The notes under the pieces were generated by a model. That model was given only the letters and a program-made list of their open reading frames with translations. It was not told the DNA's origin and did no database searches. Below are positions 27,798 to 36,104 of a stretch of 64,000 bases of DNA, one piece after another. Each line of letters opens with the position of its first letter. The stretch's first letter is position 1. The DNA comes from CAVPKN01 sp963832835 (GTDB taxonomy: Bacteria; Chlamydiota; Chlamydiia; Chlamydiales; JAAKFR01), in assembly GCA_963832835.1 (NCBI GenBank), contig CAWHVD010000001.1, positions 1,488,001 to 1,552,000 of the forward strand, given 5' to 3'. The translations under genes were made by a program, and so were the position numbers.

Positions 27798-29401
27798 GGC
27801 TGCCTCATCATGTAAGCATCCTTAAAATCGGCAATCCCTAAAGACGAGAGGTAGACTCCATGGACATAGGGCTTTTTCATGTACCCATACATGAGAAAAT
27901 ATAAGGGAACCACAGGCATATCTCCAATTAAAAGAGCCTCTGCCTCCCTTAAAATCTGAGACCGTTTTTGCAAGTTAAGCTCACGATCAGCCGCATCGAG
28001 ATAAGCGATATATTCTGGGTTTTGCCATCCAGTATCGTTGTTGCCTCCTTTTTCAGGGTCGTTGCGGAATTTGAAAGGCTCTAAAAAGGAAATGGGGTCG
28101 TTAAAATCTCCCACCCATCCCATCCGTCCGATTTGGTAGTCTTGATTACTGATTTTAGAGAGATACACTTTCCAGTCATAATGAACGAGCTGTACATCTA
28201 TCCCTAAAGCATCTTTCCATTGTTGTTGAATCGCTTGAGCGATCTTTTGATGCTCGCGGTTGGTATTGTAGCTAAAAATAAGGGTAGGGAATCGCTCGAG
28301 TGTTAACCCAAGCTCTGCAAGACCTGTAGCGAAAAGTTCTCTTGCGCCCTCAACATCTCCATCGGAAAAGAGGTGGGATGGAGGAGACCAGCCCGGCATC
28401 TCAGGTACTAGAGCCAGAGCCGGTTTTTGACCCGCTTGGGTGATATGAGTAACGATGTCATGCCGATTAATCGAGAGCCCTAATGCTCTACGGATATTGG
28501 CATTATTCAGAGGAAATTTCTCGGTATTGAGTTTGTAGTAATAGGAGGCTGCCGCTGGATAAAAGTGCACCTTCCCCTCAGCCAGCAGGGCAGGAATGAA
28601 CTCAGGGGGGAGGTTAGATAACGGAGAGCCACACCAATCGAGCTCGTTCATTTCGTACATATAAAACTCGGTGGTCGTATCATCGATCATCACCAAGTGT
28701 AAACCGGCAAGTTTAACTGCTGCTGCATCCCAATAATGAGGGTTTTTTGTGACAAGGATCTCACTTTCATGTGCCCAGCTCGTGAGCTGGAAAGGACCAT
28801 TGCTCACATACTGAGTACCGGCTGCAGCAGCCCACTCGGGATTGGCCTCATCACTTGGCCTATAGATGGGATAAAAGGTAGGAAAAGCCGTCAGCTCAAG
28901 GAAATAGGGAGTCGGGTATTTTAGCTTAACAACAAGGGTTTTAGGATCCGGTGCACTTACAGCAAGGGCGCTCATGGGGAGTTTACCCAGTTTCACTGCT
29001 TCGGCATTTTCAATGACATAAAGCTTATAGGCAAACAAACCCGGAAATTTCGGATCGAGCATAGACTGCCAGGCATACAAAAAATCATCAGAAGTGAGGG
29101 CTGCTCCATTAGACCAATGCGTATCTCTTAGAGTGAATGTATAGGTGCGCCCATCTTCTGAAACATCGATCTTTTCAGCCGCAGCAGGCTGTGGCTGATC
29201 ATCACCACCCATGCGCGTCAATCCCTCGAAGAGCATGACAAGCACATTCATGGACGTGGCATCAGTCGCTTTCCGAGAATCCAAAGAGGGAGGCTCTGTG
29301 TATAGGTTGAGCCTAAGGATATTGCTATCTTGCGTGCTTGGCTTTGAAGTGCATCCTGCCACGACGCATGCCAATACAACCAGTAAAATCCTTCGTATCA
29401 T
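27794..29401 (-). CDS. oppA: Oligopeptide-binding lipoprotein OppA (first paralogue)
   Basis: 535-residue SBP_bac_5 protein. The signal ends in the lipobox VAGC (Cys17). The family motif RTYTFTLRDTHWSNG is near 84-98, and the C-terminal VVPLYFLMYGYMKKPYVHGV is typical. It captures peptides in the periplasm for OppBC. ATG 29401 gives a normal lipoprotein signal; a TTG six codons upstream is unlikely. It is the first gene of its operon. Its upstream region holds an islet that separates it from a second oppA. Confidence 0.94.
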   Translation of the reverse strand: MIRRILLVVLACVVAGCTSKPSTQDSNILRLNLYTEPPSLDSRKATDATSMNVLVMLFEGLTRMGGDDQPQPAAAEKIDVSEDGRTYTFTLRDTHWSNGAALTSDDFLYAWQSMLDPKFPGLFAYKLYVIENAEAVKLGKLPMSALAVSAPDPKTLVVKLKYPTPYFLELTAFPTFYPIYRPSDEANPEWAAAAGTQYVSNGPFQLTSWAHESEILVTKNPHYWDAAAVKLAGLHLVMIDDTTTEFYMYEMNELDWCGSPLSNLPPEFIPALLAEGKVHFYPAAASYYYKLNTEKFPLNNANIRRALGLSINRHDIVTHITQAGQKPALALVPEMPGWSPPSHLFSDGDVEGARELFATGLAELGLTLERFPTLIFSYNTNREHQKIAQAIQQQWKDALGIDVQLVHYDWKVYLSKISNQDYQIGRMGWVGDFNDPISFLEPFKFRNDPEKGGNNDTGWQNPEYIAYLDAADRELNLQKRSQILREAEALLIGDMPVVPLYFLMYGYMKKPYVHGVYLSSLGIADFKDAYMMRQP

Positions 29402-29706
29402 GGAGCAAGGATATCCCAACTCTCATTAGGATTCAAGGCTCCCTTAAGATCCCTTAAGATGCGAATGGACCAAGCAATCACCCGGGAATGGCTCGGAATA
29501 CAAATGTATTGATAAATTTTTGTCTTAAGTTAATCTTTTCTTCATATTTTTGATGCATCCCAAAAATTTGGGTGGTTATCGGTAGTTCGAGGATATTTCA
29601 ACTATTATGCTGTTCCCGGAAATATTTTCCCTTTGGGAGCCTTTGTGCAGAGGTGAAACGAATATGGATTCGAAGCCTTAAACGGAGAAGCCAAAGAAAC
29701 AAAATA
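29402..29706. other. Upstream region of the opp operon
   Basis: No gene seen. A tandem CCCTTAAGAT CCCTTAAGAT lies near 29441-29460 and a short palindrome CCCAAAAATTTGGG at about 29560-29573. The opp promoter should lie here on the minus strand, but I cannot pick one with confidence. Confidence 0.4.
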
Positions 29707-29856
29707 ATACCATTTCCAGAAAATAAAGTCACAAATTGGCACTGTATAACACGCCATTTTTGAACGATCCTTTCTAGCTTAGGTACAAAAACATAGGCTT
29801 CGAAACGATCATCCAAATCTGCCATGTTACCCAGTGCCACTTCCTGGAAATGGTAT
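29707..29856 (-). mobile_element. Miniature inverted-repeat element, copy E (150 bp, small deletion)
   Basis: Same family. It lacks 13 bases (ATGACTTTATTTT-type) inside its right end compared with the other copies, so it is probably immobile. Flanks are TAA and TGA. Confidence 0.85.
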
Positions 29857-29883
29857 GACTCTTATTTAAAGAGATAAAGAGAG

Positions 29884-29940
29884 TGGGGCAACCTGGATTT
29901 GAACCTAAGGCCCGACGGGTTATGAGGGAGGCGGACCACC
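29884..29940 (-). other. tRNA-Met-like 3' fragment
   Basis: Read on the minus strand, the segment contains CTCATAACCCGT, then GGTTCAAATCC and TTGCCCCA, in the order and spacing of the anticodon loop (CAU), T-loop and 3' acceptor of a methionine tRNA. The 5' half does not fold: no acceptor partner (GGGGCAA) and a poor anticodon stem, so it is not a working tRNA. Integrating elements that use the 3' half of tRNA genes leave such fragments. Confidence 0.45.
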
Positions 29941-30290
29941 TTATCATCCAACACATACCAGCCGCTATGCACAACAAAATAAACACTTTGTGTTAAAAAT
30001 GGTAATCATTTTTGCTGAATTGTGTTGGCTAAATATGTTGGTCGCTGTACCGCTAGTGTACCGCGTCCATGATCTCTAGCAAAGATAGCTAACAGTTTTA
30101 GAATAGAGAAGATATATGAAAAAAAAATATACACAGAAGAACAGTGGGATCTCAGTTACGCAGGCAAGAAAAGAGCCGAGGGATCTCTTTGGCGAGGTCA
30201 ATTATCACACGCAATCTATCTTTAAAGGGTTGTTTGCTCGGATTGCCTTGTTTTTTTTGCACTCCCACAACAAGTTCCAATCAACCCTAG
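29941..30290. other. Islet between the two oppA genes, no firm gene
   Basis: Two small frames overlap at 30116-30316 (one reading MKKKYTQKNSGIS..., another IYTEEQWDLSYAGKKRAEG...). The second is more protein-like but starts and stops abruptly, suggesting a frameshifted remnant. A near-direct repeat TACCGC-TAGTG-TACCGC is at about 30048-30064. I recognise nothing here. Confidence 0.3.
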
Positions 30291-30319
30291 TTGACACTAT
30301 TTCAGTGTTACAGTGATAT
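30291..30319 (+). promoter_or_regulatory. Candidate promoter P1 of the toxin-antitoxin module
   Basis: Consensus TTGACA (30291-30296), 17-base spacer, TGATAT (30314-30319). Predicted leader of about 60 bases before ATG 30385. Confidence 0.5.
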
Positions 30320-30347
30320 TGTACTGGCAGTGAAGGTAATAAAAACA

Positions 30348-30376
30348 TTGATGAAATATACACATTATGGCATAAT
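30348..30376 (+). promoter_or_regulatory. Candidate promoter P2 of the toxin-antitoxin module
   Basis: TTGATG (30348-30353), 17-base spacer, CATAAT (30371-30376). Transcription would begin near 30383, two bases from ATG 30385, giving an almost leaderless mRNA. This fits the lack of a clear ribosome-binding site. Confidence 0.45.
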
Positions 30377-30384
30377 TAGTGAGA

Positions 30385-30750
30385 ATGAGTAAGGATGCTA
30401 CAAGACCGACCGTTTACATGGGTTCAAGTCATAAAGATTTGGCAAGCTTACCCAAGGGAGTGCGAGATGTCTTTCTTCAGGGCTTATACGTAGCTTCTCT
30501 TGGCGAAACACCAGTGGACTCCAAACCTTTGAAAGGGTTTGGTGGTCGCAGTGTTGTTGAGCTGATAGAAGATCATCGGGGAGACACGTATCGAGCAGTC
30601 TATACTGTTAAATTTAAGGAAGCCATCTATGTTCTACATGTATTCAAAAAGAAGAGTACAAAGGGGATAGCAACTCCTAAGAAGGATATAGATTTGATCG
30701 AAAAAAGGTTAAAAGATGCCATCTCTCATCATAAGATGAATTTCAGATAG
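30385..30750 (+). CDS. HigB/RelE-type toxin (phage-derived Gp49-like, DUF891)
   Basis: 121 residues. The pattern VYMGSSHKDLASLPKGVRD ... LKGFGGRSVVELIEDHRGDTYRAVYTV ... YVLHVFKKKSTKGIATPKKDI (about 85-105) matches the Gp49/HigB-like ribosome-dependent mRNA interferase family. ATG 30385 was chosen (alternative GTG 30379). It is followed after 23 bases by an XRE-type antitoxin, the reversed toxin-first order typical of higBA. The module lies on the strand opposite to the flanking opp genes and is probably acquired. Confidence 0.85.
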   Translation: MSKDATRPTVYMGSSHKDLASLPKGVRDVFLQGLYVASLGETPVDSKPLKGFGGRSVVELIEDHRGDTYRAVYTVKFKEAIYVLHVFKKKSTKGIATPKKDIDLIEKRLKDAISHHKMNFR

Positions 30751-30773
30751 ACAGGCATTGCAATAAGGGTTGT

Positions 30774-31139
30774 ATGAAAAAAAAGCAGAAAGAAGAGGTT
30801 TTTGTAGGTTCTGGGAATGTGTTTGAGGATTTAGGATATCCAAACCCAGAAGAAGCTTTGGCAAAAGCTGATTTAGCTCGTCAGATCTATAAAACCATTA
30901 AAGCTCGTAAACTGACACAAGAACAAGCTGCCGAAATACTGGGTATAGATCAACCAAAAGTGTCTGATATTATTCGAGGCAAACTCTCAAGGTATTCCAT
31001 CGATAGATTAATGCGATTCCTAAGAATGCTCGGTAAAGACATCGAAATTCGTATTAAAGATCATAAGAGCAGAAAAGCTAGCCCAATCCTATCTGTGATA
31101 GAGGACAAGCCTTCTAAGCAACGTAGAGCTTCTATTTAG
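30774..31139 (+). CDS. HigA-type XRE-family antitoxin
   Basis: 121 residues. A helix-turn-helix of the HTH_37/XRE type occupies about 40-95 (RKLTQEQAAEILGIDQPKVS, then DIIRGKLSRYSIDRLMRFL). The N-terminus VFVGSGNVFEDLGYPNPEEA is typical of antitoxins paired with Gp49-like toxins. It should neutralise the upstream toxin and repress the operon. Basic tail of about 25 residues. Confidence 0.88.
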   Translation: MKKKQKEEVFVGSGNVFEDLGYPNPEEALAKADLARQIYKTIKARKLTQEQAAEILGIDQPKVSDIIRGKLSRYSIDRLMRFLRMLGKDIEIRIKDHKSRKASPILSVIEDKPSKQRRASI

Positions 31140-31378
31140 TTTATGGAGTTAAGTGCATTTATTGTTCCATTGCGCCTCAAACCTCAGGATGACGAACGCG
31201 ACTTGGCCTCAGCACGACTAAATTCCTTACGTCTGTCTTACGTATTTATCAACTTGCCCGATAATTCTCCCACAAAAATTATTAATCATATGTGATCACC
31301 TACCCACGTGTTCTGGATCAAACTTCTCAAGACACCAATGCGTCAGAATGGTTTTTAGAATGAGAATCTCCTCAAAAT
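31140..31378. other. Convergent gap between antitoxin and second oppA
   Basis: 239 bases without a gene or a convincing terminator. It is the right-hand border of the islet. Confidence 0.4.
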
Positions 31379-33058
31379 TTATTTAACATGAGCGGTTTTG
31401 AAGTCAGCGATGCCAAGCGGAGAGAGGACGACGTCTTGGACATAGCTTTTTTTGGCGTAGTCAAAGGCGTAGTGGTAGAGGGGGGCGATAGGCATCGCGT
31501 TCATGAGGATGGTTTCGGCTTGCAGGAGCAGCTCTTGGCGTGATTGGGGGTTGCGTTCGTGGGTGGAGGCTTCAAGAAGAGCAGAATAGGCCTCATCTTG
31601 CCAGCCTGTGTCGTTTAGACCGGTAGAGGTTGCAGGATCGATTGTAGATTTAAAGATTTCAAGGAAGGCGAGTGGATCATTGAAATCGGCGATCCATTCT
31701 CCAACCCCTATTTGATAGAGGCCCCGCTTGGCACATTGTTGATATACTTGCCGCTCGAGCGCCTGAAGCTCAACTTTAACACCTAATGTCTTATGCCATT
31801 GCTGTTGGACGAGCTGGACGATCTTGTTGGTACGTTCAGAGGGTGAATAACTGAGGGTGATACGGGGAAATGTGGCACGCGTCCATCCTTTTTCAGCCAA
31901 TCCTTGCTCAAACAGGGCCTGAGCAGCGAGATTGTCTCCATCGACAAAATAGGGTGTGGAGCTCACCGCCATGCAGGGGGGAAGAGGGCCGGTCGCAAGG
32001 GCTTGATTCCCTTGAAGGACATGAGTAATGATCTCTTCACGATTAATCGCATATCCAAAGGCTTTGCGGAGATTGAGATTGTCAAAAGGTTGTTTGGCAG
32101 TGTTGAATTTAAACCAGAGCGTTCCTGCAATGCCATAAGAGGCAAGCTGTCCCTTTTGTTTCATTTTTTCCAGCAGTTCAGGGGAGATGCTATTAGAAAT
32201 CGGTTGACCCAACCAATCGAGCTTGTCTGTTTCAAAGAGCTGGCTTTCTGTATTGCTATCAGCGATCACCGAGAAGGTCACCCGCTCAAGAATGACATTT
32301 TGGCTATCCCAATAGCTCGGATTTTTTTTTAGGCTCACCTCTGTTTGAGTAAGCCATTTTTCTAAGCAAAATGGCCCATTGCAAGCGAAATGTTCGCAAG
32401 GAGGTACTGACCAGTTAGGAATGGCGGCGGCGATGTGCCGATGAACAGGGAAAAGGGTAGGGAAGGCGGTCAATTCGAGAAAGTAGGGAGTGGGGGTTTG
32501 TAGTTCGACTACAAGCGTCTTGTCGTCGATAACAGAAACTCCCAAATCTTTGGGACAGCATAGCCCTTGTCGAAGTTTTTGGGCATTTTTGATGGGATAG
32601 AGCATATACGAGTAATCGCATGCAAAGGAAGGATCTAGAACAGCTATCCACGCATCCTGAAAATCATGGGCGGAAATCGGGTCGCCGTTGCTCCAAAGGG
32701 TATCGCGCAGATGAAAGGTATAGGTGAGAAGATCATCAGAAATGGTGACAGCGGATGCTAGGGCTGGCCTAGGGATCCCTTGTGCATCCAGGCGGGTTAA
32801 ACCCTCAAAAAGTTGCTTAACAACTGTCAGGTCCTTGAGACTCCGTACAGACCGCGGATCGAGTGAGACTGGATCATCCGAAAGATTTAAACGTAAAACC
32901 TGCCCAGAAGGAACGTTAGAGGAGTGCTTAGTGCAGCTCGCACTTATTATGAGTAAGAGAATGCTTTGGGTGACAATGCGAAAGGATAATTGCCGCCAAA
33001 AGGGTGATTTTCTAAGGTGTAGGAGTTTTGTAACTGTCTCTAAATTGATGATGCGCAT
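31379..33058 (-). CDS. Oligopeptide-binding lipoprotein OppA (second paralogue)
   Basis: 559-residue SBP_bac_5 protein clearly paralogous to the one at 27794-29401: shared TYTFHLRDTLWSNGDPIS, TPTPYFLELTAFPT and C-terminal SPLGIADFK. The lipobox is SASC (Cys42), after an unusually long 30-residue basic N-region, so the true start may be further in. The 5' end overlaps tsaD by 47 bases. In Chlamydia the order tsaD(gcp)-oppA-oppB continues directly; here a 2-kb islet separates this oppA from the rest. Confidence 0.9.
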   Translation of the reverse strand: MRIINLETVTKLLHLRKSPFWRQLSFRIVTQSILLLIISASCTKHSSNVPSGQVLRLNLSDDPVSLDPRSVRSLKDLTVVKQLFEGLTRLDAQGIPRPALASAVTISDDLLTYTFHLRDTLWSNGDPISAHDFQDAWIAVLDPSFACDYSYMLYPIKNAQKLRQGLCCPKDLGVSVIDDKTLVVELQTPTPYFLELTAFPTLFPVHRHIAAAIPNWSVPPCEHFACNGPFCLEKWLTQTEVSLKKNPSYWDSQNVILERVTFSVIADSNTESQLFETDKLDWLGQPISNSISPELLEKMKQKGQLASYGIAGTLWFKFNTAKQPFDNLNLRKAFGYAINREEIITHVLQGNQALATGPLPPCMAVSSTPYFVDGDNLAAQALFEQGLAEKGWTRATFPRITLSYSPSERTNKIVQLVQQQWHKTLGVKVELQALERQVYQQCAKRGLYQIGVGEWIADFNDPLAFLEIFKSTIDPATSTGLNDTGWQDEAYSALLEASTHERNPQSRQELLLQAETILMNAMPIAPLYHYAFDYAKKSYVQDVVLSPLGIADFKTAHVK

Positions 33059-34079
33059 CGAACGGTATCCTAGTCATTGCTTCAAGTTCTAATGAGTCGC
33101 ATCCTTGCTGCCTGTACGTATGAGCCCCAAGGCCGGCGATCATCGCTGCGTTGTCAAGGCTAAGGCCATCTGGCGGCCAAAATAGGGGGCAGGGTGCTCC
33201 CCTAGCTTCTAATGAAGCTTCTAAAAGTGTTCTCAAGTACCGGTTTTGGCTCACGCCACCACCTAAAATAATACTTTCGCTTTTCCTCTGTTGTGCCCCA
33301 AGAAGGATTTTTTCCACAAGGTAGGAAAATGCGCCATGCTGAAAACTGGCTGCAACATCCGCTTTTTCTTCCTCTGTGATCGTTAGGGGAGTAGATTTTA
33401 AGGCGTTCTGCCCTTTTACTTGATAGAAGACGGCTGTTTTGAGTCCGCTAAAGGAGAAATCCAACGGATTGCCCTTGATGCGGCCTCCTTTAAAGGGATA
33501 ACGATGTGGATTACCGCGCAGAGCCAATTTTTCAATCTGAGGCCCTCCTGGATAGGGAAGTTCAAGGAGTTTGGCCACTTTGTCAAACGCTTCACCAATT
33601 GCATCATCTTGAGTTTGCCCCAGCAGCTTATATCTTCCCACAGCCTCGACTTCAATGAGAGTAGTATGCCCCCCAGAGATCACAACGCCCAATGCGGGTA
33701 AGGGAACGGTGTTTCCCATCAAGACCGCGTAGAGATGGGCTTCGATATGGTTGACTCCAATGAGTGGCTTGCCAGAGGCTAAGCTAAGTCCTTTGGCAAA
33801 ATTCAATCCGATCAGAAGTGCGCCGATCAACCCGGGGCCTTTGGCCACAGCAATAAGATCGATCTCTTCAAAGGTCACTCTCGCTTGGCTCAAAGCAGAC
33901 TTCAAGAGGGGAAGACAGACATCAATATGCCGACGGCATGCCAGTTCTGGGATCACGCCACCATAGACCTGGTGAAGATCTTCTTGTGAGGCGACCACAT
34001 TGGAGAGGATATCTGTTCCATCCCGCACCACAGCGATCCCTGTTTCATCACAAGTACTTTCAATCCCTAAAACCAACAC
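33012..34079 (-). CDS. tsaD: tRNA N6-adenosine threonylcarbamoyltransferase
   Basis: Transfers the threonylcarbamoyl group to A37 of ANN-decoding tRNAs. 355 residues, full length. The ASKHA fold motif GIESTCDETGIAV is at 5-17, the metal-binding HIEAH at 111-115 and ISGGHTTL near 137-144. The partner synthetase (TsaC/Sua5) is at 46903-47802. Synteny with opp genes is chlamydial. Confidence 0.96.
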   Translation of the reverse strand: MLVLGIESTCDETGIAVVRDGTDILSNVVASQEDLHQVYGGVIPELACRRHIDVCLPLLKSALSQARVTFEEIDLIAVAKGPGLIGALLIGLNFAKGLSLASGKPLIGVNHIEAHLYAVLMGNTVPLPALGVVISGGHTTLIEVEAVGRYKLLGQTQDDAIGEAFDKVAKLLELPYPGGPQIEKLALRGNPHRYPFKGGRIKGNPLDFSFSGLKTAVFYQVKGQNALKSTPLTITEEEKADVAASFQHGAFSYLVEKILLGAQQRKSESIILGGGVSQNRYLRTLLEASLEARGAPCPLFWPPDGLSLDNAAMIAGLGAHTYRQQGCDSLELEAMTRIPFDAHHQFRDSYKTPTP

Positions 34080-34251
34080 TATTTATGTATCTCCACAAAT
34101 TTCCCTTTAAAAGTGTTTTATGGGTCTATTTTAATAAAGAGACATAGAGGTGGAGTCGCAGGGGAATAATAAAATTAGTTATGACCCCTTTGTGCCTCTG
34201 TACCCTTATGACCCTGAGTTGAAAACACCCAGCAGCTCTTTGACTCGGTAG

Positions 34252-35013
34252 TTATTTTAGGTGGGCGGTTAGATTTTTACTAGCTTCAGTATCAATTATC
34301 CACAAAGCTGGATTGGTGGTGGTGCCAATCAGTTGCGAGGGGTACTCTTCGGCCTGCAGTTTGCCAAGTAAAACTTTTTCTAGAATTTCGGCTTTAGGTG
34401 CACCAACAACATAGATACAAATATTGTGAGAACGGTTAATGCACTCATAGGTAAAGCTCATGCGCCAAGCATTATGTTGGGGTACGTAATTGGGAACAAC
34501 AAGCCGCCCTTTTGCTTTCAAAGCATCGGTAAAGGGAAAGAGCGAGGCGGTGTGCCCGTCGTCTCCCATACCTAGCATGGTTAAATCAAAGGGGTGGGAG
34601 CCGAGTTTGTCTAAGATCACATCTTCGTAGGCTTTAGCATTCGCTTCAATATCCTCTTCGGCAACCATACGGAAAATTTGATTTTGGGGGATGGGAAGGT
34701 TTTTAAGTCCACCCTCTTCCATCGCCATGTAGTAATTACTGGCAGGATCAGTTGGGGGGACGCTCCTCTCATCGCTCCAGAACAAATACACTTTCGACCA
34801 ATCGAGTCGATTTTCAAACATCGACAATCTTTGATAGATTTTTTTGGGGGTCGACCCACCCGAAAGGGCAACTGCAAAAAAACCGTGATCTAAAATGGCT
34901 TCTTTAGCCATTTCAATCCATAAATCGGCAGCAAATGCAATGGTGACATCATGATCACCGGGAATCACGATCTTTCTACGGTTATCTAAAATCTGATAAG
35001 GTTCCCTGTTCAT
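34252..35013 (-). CDS. pgl: 6-phosphogluconolactonase
   Basis: Hydrolyses 6-phosphogluconolactone, second step of the oxidative pentose-phosphate pathway; DevB/SOL type, about 253 residues. Motifs: VALSGGSTPKKIYQ (about 48-61), FWSDERSVPPTDPASNY and LGMGDDGHTASLFP. ATG 35013 overlaps the stop of the upstream opcA-like gene as ATGA and has GGAG six bases before it. Confidence 0.95.
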   Translation of the reverse strand: MNREPYQILDNRRKIVIPGDHDVTIAFAADLWIEMAKEAILDHGFFAVALSGGSTPKKIYQRLSMFENRLDWSKVYLFWSDERSVPPTDPASNYYMAMEEGGLKNLPIPQNQIFRMVAEEDIEANAKAYEDVILDKLGSHPFDLTMLGMGDDGHTASLFPFTDALKAKGRLVVPNYVPQHNAWRMSFTYECINRSHNICIYVVGAPKAEILEKVLLGKLQAEEYPSQLIGTTTNPALWIIDTEASKNLTAHLK

Positions 35014-36104
35014 GCTCTTCTCCAAGGTGTACTTGCCAACATTTCTAACATATCCCGGTAGTGTTTACCTCCAGATGGATAGAAGATCTCTTCCACAATC
35101 TCTTGGCTCTCAGAGTTCCCATTCAAATAGTAGCGATAGGGCAAATCACAAAGGTCGTTTTTTGAATATTGGATAGACACCTGATTAGAATGGAGCTCTC
35201 TTTTAAAGCTATAATGCCCGTTATTTTTCACACTTTCGATCTCAACTGAAAGAATGGCTCCCGGTGGTAATGAGGGGGCTTCTTGTGGTACTAAAAGGAA
35301 GATAACCTCTTGCAAGGGACGGCGGTAAGCCAAACGGATGTTTCCTTCGTTAGACTCAATTGCTTCAAACTTCCAGCTCAAGCGTGAGGCAAGCCATGCC
35401 TGCAGATAGGCTGCTTTGATGTAGGTATGCTTGAGATGCTGGCCCTTAATGTTATTGTAATTGATGCGAATGAACTTACTTTGAGCTAGCGATAGAACCG
35501 ATTCCGGGTCATTGAATACTTGGGCAAAAAGAGCGCGCCAACCAGAAACTGTACTCCAATGTAGATCGCTTGTGGCACAGTGAAAGCGTTTCTTTAAAGA
35601 GAGAACAGAGCGGCAGTATTGCTGGAGATCAAGGGTAGATTCAGAGTCAAAAAGGATCCGGTCTGCAAAAGGCTCAAGATAGGGTAAAATGGTGCTTTCG
35701 GTAGTTGGATCTTGCGTCCATAAAAGATAGACGGGAAGATCGGATAGAATCTGGGGTAAAATAATGTAGGGAACCCGTTCGCTTAATTTGCCGGCCACTT
35801 CGATATGGATGATTTCGCAAAAAACCTGATTTTCTCCTTCTCCGAGCGTTTCAGAGCTGACCGAGGTCCGTAAATAGGGTTCGGGAGCCTGATCGTCATA
35901 CAAAATGAACATGACCCTACAGGGAAATTTGCCTACCACAGATTTGATCAGGCTTTGGTAAAATTCTGTCCGTTCTGTCTTTTGCACATAGAAAATTAAG
36001 TTAAAAAGAGAGGCGCGGGTTTTTTTTTGCCCAACTTCCTCTTCCCATAGACGAGCTAATTCTTCATTCAAATCAGTCAGTTGAATAGAGTCCATCAATA
36101 CCAT
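35010..36104 (-). CDS. OpcA-like glucose-6-phosphate dehydrogenase assembly protein
   Basis: 364 residues. The region with ILSDLPVYLLWTQDP (about 121-135) and CRVMFILYDD resembles the OpcA family, which activates or assembles G6PDH in cyanobacteria and actinobacteria. Its position, coupled to zwf (TGATG) and pgl (ATGA), strongly supports this role. GGAG precedes ATG 36104 by nine bases. In C. trachomatis zwf and pgl are adjacent without it as far as I remember. Confidence 0.8.
   Translation of the reverse strand: MVLMDSIQLTDLNEELARLWEEEVGQKKTRASLFNLIFYVQKTERTEFYQSLIKSVVGKFPCRVMFILYDDQAPEPYLRTSVSSETLGEGENQVFCEIIHIEVAGKLSERVPYIILPQILSDLPVYLLWTQDPTTESTILPYLEPFADRILFDSESTLDLQQYCRSVLSLKKRFHCATSDLHWSTVSGWRALFAQVFNDPESVLSLAQSKFIRINYNNIKGQHLKHTYIKAAYLQAWLASRLSWKFEAIESNEGNIRLAYRRPLQEVIFLLVPQEAPSLPPGAILSVEIESVKNNGHYSFKRELHSNQVSIQYSKNDLCDLPYRYYLNGNSESQEIVEEIFYPSGGKHYRDMLEMLASTPWRRA

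Noticed and set aside
29884..29940. Functional tRNA-Met on the minus strand
   Set aside because: Only the 3' half resembles a tRNA; no acceptor stem partner and no proper anticodon stem. Kept as a fragment.
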